A stretch of 64,000 nucleotides of DNA from Hygrocybe punicea (Eukaryota; Basidiomycota; Agaricomycetes; Agaricales; Hygrophoraceae), in the NCBI GenBank assembly GCA_963556145.1, contig CAUVYJ010000004.1:1-64000 (forward strand). The letters are read 5' to 3'. Made by a program: the position numbers and the translations under genes. The notes under the pieces are model-generated. The model was given only the letters and a program-made list of their open reading frames with translations. It was not told the DNA's origin and did no database searches. Below, in pieces: positions 57,781-64,000 of the stretch; the first letter of the stretch is position 1; every line of letters starts with the position of its first letter.

Positions 57781-59067
57781 TCTTCAAGCAATGCCACACA
57801 GACCATGGTGGAATGGGAGCGATTTACACAGCAAGCCAATGTTGACAAGTGCGAGAGACATCCTGTGCAACCTAATAGTGCATCACTGACAATAACGCAG
57901 GCATGATAACGATAACGACCTCATTGTCATTGCACGTTATGGTTTACATGGAAGTGTCCCGCTGCGCTCATTTAACCGATTAAGCCATGATTGGCTCGAT
58001 GACGAGTGCATGAGTTTCGGTATCCAGTGAGGACAAAGAACTAATATCTAACTGTGGTCATTATCTTACTCAACTCATAGCCATACTTTGACAACTGCGG
58101 CGATGGACAATCCAGCAGTAATGAAACAAGTCTTTGTTTTGTCAACTTTTTTTGCAAGTAAAATGAGGTGGGTGCATTGACATCCCTTTTTGAGACTACA
58201 ACGCTATCATCCATTTGGGTAGAAAGCAAGGTGTTGAAACTGTATCCACCTGGTACAGGAAGGTAGATCTTTTTTCATTTGAATACTTAGTAGTCCCTGT
58301 TTCCACGGGGTATGTTTCCTTCATACATTGGAGAGATCACTGTTGACCTTTCTTGGATCTAGGATGCATTGGTATCTCGTTGTGATAGACCACCCAGAAT
58401 ATTGCCTCCTTCAACCCGATATCATAAAACCTGGCAAATTGCGGACGTAGGTTACATGTCGTGGGGCTGGTGATGCAGAGCTGACTAAATGAATTATGAC
58501 TCCAATTCACTAAGCAGACGAATATTCATTTTAGATTCCCTGACTGCCCACCCAAAAGAGGACGTTGCCGCTATCCGTCAATGGCTCTTCCAACTCGTAC
58601 AAAAACATGGACAGACAGATTTGCCCTTCAAGATTCCTCTGACAATTGCAAAGGCAATGCGTTACATTTTTCGTCAGCCTACAGCCAATATATACTGACC
58701 ACGGATCCACAGGTCCCTAGACAGACAAATAGTGATGATTGTGGCATATTCACATTGCACTTCTTGCGCGTGTTTCTGCAAAATCCAATGAAATACTGTG
58801 AAATCATGCTCATGAAGGTTTGTCCGTTTCCAGATCCGTCACCTTCCCTTACTTTCCTGGCTGTCTCATTGTGCATGTTCACAGGACAAGCATATACGTG
58901 ATTATGAACAGAATAACGTTCAATGGAAGGCAAACATCATCAACAGTTTTCGAGCGGAACTACGTGTGGCATTACAACATCAGGCTGTGCAGAATTGGGC
59001 CGATGGTATATTGTTGAATGACATCAATGATGACAGTAGAAAGGACTCTGAAGTCATGGCTCACTGA
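57781..59067 (+). CDS. Ulp1/SENP-like cysteine protease
   Basis: Plus-strand exons with the Ulp1 fold in order: LSHDWLDDECMSFGIQ (about 57982-58028), VFVLSTFFASKM (about 58127-58167), the catalytic His block MHWYLVVIDHPEYC (about 58370-58410), IFILDSLTAHPKED with the catalytic Asp (about 58517-58560), and VPRQTNSDDCGIFTLHF carrying Gln and Cys (about 58711-58762). The last exon ends with MAH-stop at 59067. Introns after 58028, 58167, 58319, 58447 and 58819 have plausible GT/AG ends. One frame change near 58650 between the Asp and Cys blocks was not resolved, so a lesion is possible. Family role: cleaving SUMO-like modifiers. It is the second Ulp1 gene in the window and is not obviously a copy of the first. 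Confidence 0.62.
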
Positions 59068-59592
59068 CTTGGCCACCACATATTGCGTCGTTTTCAGGCA
59101 AATTGTCCGTTGACAAGATTGGGCACAGTAATGACATGGGTTACTTACCACTTAAGCTCCGCAAGTTGTATCACCCTTAAAATCACCCGATTGTATCTTT
59201 CCTGTATCCCGCCGCACCTCCACAGCTCAATAATTAAGCATTCCAGCAGTGGGTTCCAACTGCATTTATTCTACAAATATCATTTGGTGTTGCTGTACAT
59301 AATCATGAACACGACAAAAGTCGAAGTAACTGCATTATCTGCATGGACTATTGTCTGTGTGAGCATGTAGGTAGCATTATTCATTTCGACAATATTTAGA
59401 AGGAAGACAATGCAAATAGTTCAAAAGTCTTACTGGAGCATTGTATATGATTATCATTTGATCACCAAAAGTCCCCGTCTCTCTCGCGTGTCACCATACC
59501 ATCATCATAAATTCACATAAATGTAACAATATAATATAACATATAAACTAACTAAGTGCGTGTGTCGCACTAACTAACACCCGACTTCGTTT
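59068..59592. other. Intergenic region between convergent genes
   Basis: About 525 bp of 3' flank for the Ulp1 gene and the minus-strand zinc-finger gene. AT-rich (ATATAATATAACATATAA near 59531). No gene seen. Confidence 0.45.
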
Positions 59593-61256
59593 TCATCGCG
59601 TAGGACTCTTCTTTCTCGGTGGAACCATTGCTCTGGTAAATGTATCACGCTGTGCCGGGGTGAGAGGGTAGTCATGAAGGAAAAAGTGTCTTTGGCGCAT
59701 AGGTTGCAGCCAATCAGGTCGTTGTATCCAAGAACTGCTCCAACAACAGGCAAGGCAAGAACAAGTCACATAGTCATGGTTGCCATCTCCCCTCTGGCCG
59801 TGACGAGACCGATATACAATATTTCCTGGCAAGCTATCGCATTGCGCGTTACCACACCGCGTGGCAAGTCCCCAGAGACGTGTCTTGAAGTTGGAGTATA
59901 TGATTTGTTGACTCTTGATAGAGGCTTCAACTCTGTGTATTATGTTGATAGGTGTCAGTGCACCTAGTCGAGGATTGTTGGCAAAGACCGCCACGGCCTT
60001 CGGGATGCTCTCGCGGTGTATAAAAACTTCAGCGAGGAATTGCACGACGGTTGGCATGACGGTTCGCGGCACAACGGTTATTCCACTAAAACCGAGCACG
60101 AAATCGAAGGTGCCACTGCATTACGTTTAAAATCAATGTCAGTCCATACGTCTTGTCGGATGTCAATAATATTTGATAGTTATCACGTACTCTTGCACTA
60201 GACCTAGGATCTTCTCATAGTGTGGCTGCACCGTCCATGCGGGCCCACATGTTAACAAGACGAGGCCCTTGATGCCTTTGGTTTCAGTCAGAGCACTGCA
60301 AAGACCACTGCCCATATATTTATAGACGAGCTGAGCCATGCGTTCGTTATGCTTAAACCAGTAGTTATGAAGAAAGAACTTACCACATCAACCGCATCCG
60401 ACACCTCATCACCTGATTTTGTCTTGCCAAAAATGAGTTCCCCAGACAGATAGTCGCTATGACCATCTACGAAGAGCAAGAAGTCGCCCGCGGTCTTTGT
60501 AATGTGGTTTGTAAGGGGTTCGACTGACTTTTGGAGTCTAGGATGCCGAGACCCTCCCAGCTCGAGTTGCAATGACACTTGGCACATCTGGGAAAGAAGT
60601 CTTCTTTGGATAGGATCCAAAAAGAAATGGTGACATTGCTTACAGCCTGCGGATTGAGCATGTATTCTTCGATAAAATGTTGTCGGAGCATGCCTGCACC
60701 GTAATTTGTGGTTGGTTCGTCATGAGTAAGGAATTGCAAGGCGATGGGGGACAAAAACCGTTCTTGGAATGCCATAGCGATAGAATGGTTTAATATTACA
60801 TACTGGGAAAGTGGTTGAAAACTGCGCAGAGTAACGTAGTCACAGTAACGACATACTGGAATTGGGTCACCGCCTCTAATGAAGCAAGTCGCGCATTTGA
60901 AGTTTTTTGCCGTCATAGACAATGTGTCCGTCAAAATGCAGGGGTTTTGTACTCCACCCTTGTCAACGCAAATGAGTTTACCACAACTCAGACATTGATA
61001 AAAATTGTCGGCTGCATCTCCGCAAGCAGAGCAAGTCTAAACAATATATAGGCGATTATTGTGTAAACATGTATACGATATTCAACAAAATGCAACGTAC
61101 CTTTGTGGCCGAAATCTTGGTTGCGATGCCTGCTTTTGTTTTCCCGAGTTCATCGCAGATGACAAGTCATTAAACGATCAACTTACTATTGTCTGCCTGA
61201 AGGCTGGGTTTCACGTCTACAGTCATGTAGTCTCCCGCTTCCATATCATTTGCCAT
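59593..61256 (-). CDS. Zinc-finger protein with caspase/CHAT-like His and Cys motifs
   Basis: Starts at about 61256 (ATG, then NDMEAGDYMTVDVKP). The next exons encode a treble-clef-like zinc-binding block: TCSACGDAADNFYQCLSCGK, CVDKGGVQNPC and FKCATCF, ending near 60860. Conserved segments follow (GAGMLRQHFIEEYM, LELGGSRHPRLQK, NHITKTAGDFLLFVDGHSDYLSGEL). After an intron near 60375-60310 comes KGLVLLTCGPAWTVQPHYEKI (about 60290-60220), then LGFSGITVVPRTVMPTVVQFL and a Cys-rich tail (RCGNAQCD, VTCSCLACC). The His in DGHSD and the Cys in LLTCGPAW sit where the dyad of caspase/CHAT proteases would be. That reading is inference; the family is otherwise unnamed. The stop is at 59593. Convergent with the Ulp1 gene. 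Confidence 0.55.
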
Positions 61257-61534
61257 GTTGTCTTGATGCAGATCAGGCGGAGCCGATGATGGGTTAATTA
61301 CATGGGGTGCTCACCAGCATCCTCTACAGCCAAATGTTTCGCAAACCCTGCCCTGCCACTACTGACGTTTTTTTGCAAGTTGGGTTGGATAAAACCCATG
61401 GCTTGCATGATTGCGGCTCGTGGGGGTACCATAATTCTTGAATATATTGAGTGAAGGCGGTTGTTGAGTGTAGGCGGTTGTTGAGTGTAGGCGGTTGAGA
61501 TGTTCGGAGTTTCAAATAATTTCTTTCCAATTCA
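61257..61534. promoter_or_regulatory. Divergent promoter region with 17-bp tandem repeat
   Basis: Lies between the divergent starts at 61256 (minus) and 61535 (plus). Contains AGGCGGTTGTTGAGTGT repeated two and a half times at about 61453-61500, roughly 40 bp upstream of the plus-strand ATG, which could be a clustered factor-binding site. Confidence 0.5.
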
Positions 61535-64000
61535 ATGTCCCGATCACCATCACCCGTTGAATGGTCCCCTGTCGACCTCACTCGACACTGGCCCGTGTCT
61601 CGTCTGCCACGCAAATTAGAAGCACGCGATTTGTCTCGGACAGACATCGACCGAGTCCTCAACAATGTTGGTGGCTATTTGGTGGTAGAGACATGGGTAG
61701 ATTCCGCTGGTGAACAAGTTCAAGAACACTCCGTGCCGGCACATTATCGCAATGCATTTTGCATTATAACGGCCAAAATCCGATGGCTGCAAGTCAATTG
61801 TGTGGATTTGGAAGCAATTGTCACCAAGAAGCCGAAGAAAAGTGGTCTTCACCACGTACTAGATGGCCTTCGACGGAATCTTTTGTTTACAATGACAATC
61901 CGACATTTATTTTATGCAGAAATTGCAGTCCCAGGCGATAATTCCCCAACTTTCCGCTCACCATCATTAGATTCGTGGTTGCACGTGGAGTATAACGCAA
62001 TCACTCACAACCCTCCACGATACCGCGAACTACAACACATGAAGTACGTGGACAAACATCCCATGGATATCGATTTAAGTGGTAAGCATTCTTGTTTCAA
62101 ATATTGTGTCTCACCATCATCGTTCTCCAGAATGGCTTCAATGGGCGGATGACAACGGTGCGGAGTGGATAGCACAGGTCGATGATGGCATCACATACCC
62201 TACGGAGGATGGCAATTGGGGACTCGTGGGGGACGTTAATGATGTACCGTTAGAGTCATGGGAGGACTACGTCACGGACATCATACCCAATGTCAAAGGC
62301 GGTGGGATGACTGCTGAGGTCGTAAATGCGGTTTGGAGCCAGCAGGTATGTTCCTAGTTGTTTCTGATGTTTTTAACGAAAAATGACACCAGATGCACAG
62401 CGTGAACATAGCCAACCACCGTCTGACAAGGAGCAAGCTGATTCAGACCGTGACAGTGAGGATGACGATGACGATGACGATGCAGATGAGTACCAGGATT
62501 CAGATGAACCTGGACGGAGTGAAGATGGCAATGGCAATGAGACAGCTGACGATGATGAAGATTGGCACAGAGTAGGACATTCAATCCCATCGTCGATGTT
62601 GACATTCCTATTGACATGCACGATTGGCAGCCTGCCAAACGTCGAAAGGTGACAGGCAACAAGCGAACCACCGCGAAGCTGGCAAGTTCCAGCAAGGCAC
62701 ACGCTGTCGGGGGGACCTCTGAATTGCAAGGCAAAGCCAAGGATTCCACGAAGGCACGACGTGTTCGCAAAGCGAGGGTACCTGTTACTCCAAAGAAACC
62801 TGTTACTCCAAAGAAACCTGTTACCTCAAAGAAACCTGTCAAGTCCAGGAAAAAACAGGTGGCAAAGCGTAAGTCACAGGTGTCCATGGCAGGGAAGCAG
62901 GGTGATGCCTCGATGGTATGTCATAGGTGCGGGCTTATGCTTAGCCGTACTAACAGTGATGTATAGGATGTCGACTCGGATGAAGACGAAAACTCGGACG
63001 ATGTTGAGAAGGCCGCAAAGCTATTTGAAGTTGCTGTCGGGCAGGTATGTTAGCAAGACCAACGCACCTGATGTGTTGTTGTTAACATACATTGCCATTG
63101 ACTACCAGCAAATGCAACGTCTGACAACGACTGATGAACCTTTGGCACTCACAAAAGCTAAAGGCAAGGCTAAAGCGGTAACATGTTGCTCCTGTGTTCG
63201 ACTTCATAAGCTAACATTATCAATGTAGCGCACCGAGTCTTCAGAACTGTCCTCCATTTCCGACGATGAGCGGAGCAGGTCGGAATCCTGGGTTCCGGAA
63301 AAGTATCATGTCGCCGGTGGTAAGTCACTGGAACTCAATGTAGCTGCGACGCTGGCTCTTCAAGTCCACGAAGAGACAAACGCCGACAGTACTTCGACAG
63401 CACCGGGGGTTCCCTCCATACCTCCGGAAGAAACAATGCCTGAAACGATGACACATTTGGGTACTTTACCGGCATCAGGTAAGTCAGCCATGGATTAGAC
63501 GTACTTCGTGTGCTGAACCTGGTCCACATGCACCAGAGGAATTTGTTCGTACCTCTGTCAGTGATTGGGTGAAACAAAGGGACGCGGCTCGTGAACAGGA
63601 AGCATTGTCTGCTGATGCAGGAGTTGGTAAATAGAATATTGTTTATCACGTCATCGTATATACGACTTAATGCGTTTGCCAAAGATTATTTTGACTTGTA
63701 CATCAAGTGAGTTGCATTCCTCATCCGCTGGTGATCTGGTTATTCAGCAGATTCATTTCGTAACCCTCATCATAGCGATGAGTGCCTGAGCATCGATTGT
63801 CCAGTGCAAATTCCGTCAGCCATGACCGAACACATGTTAGAAGATCACACATCTACCAGTGGACCACAATCACAATCACAATCAAGATCAAGATCAAGGT
63901 CGCCGTCCAAATCACTACAAATACAAAGTGGTATGTATGTTACACAACATGCTGATAAGATTCTGACTTCAGAGAACTGCTTTCTTTGTGTAGCCACCGA
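61535..64000 (+). CDS. Uncharacterised mushroom protein, 3' end beyond the window
   Basis: Exon 1 (61535-62081) starts ATG and encodes LSRTDIDRVLNNVGGYLVVE, RWLQVNCVDLEAIVTKKPKK and SGLHHVLDGLRRNLLF. It joins exon 2 (62131-62345: EWLQWADDNGAEWIAQVDDG, WEDYVTDIIPNVKGGG) in phase. Later sequence is low complexity: an Asp/Glu-rich stretch (about 62450-62560), then a basic stretch with three PVTPKK repeats from an 18-bp tandem repeat (62780-62840). Small exons separated by GTATGT/GTAAGT introns continue to the window edge. The frame changes between exon 2 and the acidic part and again near 62565; I could not resolve these, so a lesion or missed intron is possible. The family recurs in Agaricomycetes without a known role; the acidic/basic tail suggests a nuclear protein. 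Confidence 0.55.

Overview
The window reads as a basidiomycete mushroom (Agaricomycete) genome. Genes are broken by many short GT-AG introns of about 50-75 nt. The protein families are mushroom-typical: a KDZ transposase, a TET/JBP-type dioxygenase, a CAP59-like glycosyltransferase, a BAR-containing RhoGEF and an FAD-linked oxidoreductase. There is no bacterial operon structure and no viral genome. Most of the window is accessory: transposons, satellites, decaying genes and mobile-element cargo. The dense repeats, TTAGGG-type motifs and a RecQ-like helicase gene suggest a heterochromatic or subtelomeric location (inference).

Layout. 0-10 kb is a graveyard: a retrotransposon protease fragment, then broken copies of a RhoGEF, an FAD-linked oxidoreductase (minus) and a CAP59/CMT1 glycosyltransferase. 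Between them sit a TA-flanked element with 96-bp inverted repeats and a hAT-type MITE with an 8-bp target duplication. 10-11.8 kb is non-coding with four copies of a 28-nt stem-loop. 11.8-19.2 kb is one complete-looking KDZ DNA transposon (234-bp inverted repeats, 6-bp target duplication). It carries the transposase (one nonsense codon), a small two-domain viroplasmin/RNase H1-N protein and a conserved accessory gene, the last two intact.

19.3-25.4 kb holds two convergent broken genes, a P-loop NTPase and a trypsin-like protease homologue, that begin with the same roughly 55-bp sequence. 25.9-27.0 kb is a minisatellite. 27.6-44.9 kb looks like a composite element: a zinc-finger/tyrosine-recombinase-like/RecQ-like fusion gene, a palindrome array, a 280-bp tandem pair, a very homogeneous 80-bp satellite (about 33 copies), telomere-like repeats, a 170-bp hairpin, a large Ulp1-protease gene (minus) and a divergent BAH-PHD gene.

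45.3-49.9 kb carries uncharacterised minus-strand genes. 50.1-56.9 kb is framed by 467-bp inverted repeats and holds a nuclease-kinase fusion and a TET/JBP dioxygenase with intact iron ligands. 57.8-64 kb holds a second Ulp1 gene, a zinc-finger protein with a caspase-like His/Cys pair, and a gene running off the right edge.

One theme recurs. Several genes are broken by a single in-frame TGA, three or four of them where the family is recalled to have arginine (CGA to TGA), and a palindromic repeat shows systematic CG to TG/CA change between neighbouring copies. Both fit decay of methylated CpG. The same window encodes a candidate 5-methylcytosine oxidase. Family assignments come from recognition of motifs without database searches; exon joins were checked by reading phase where stated.
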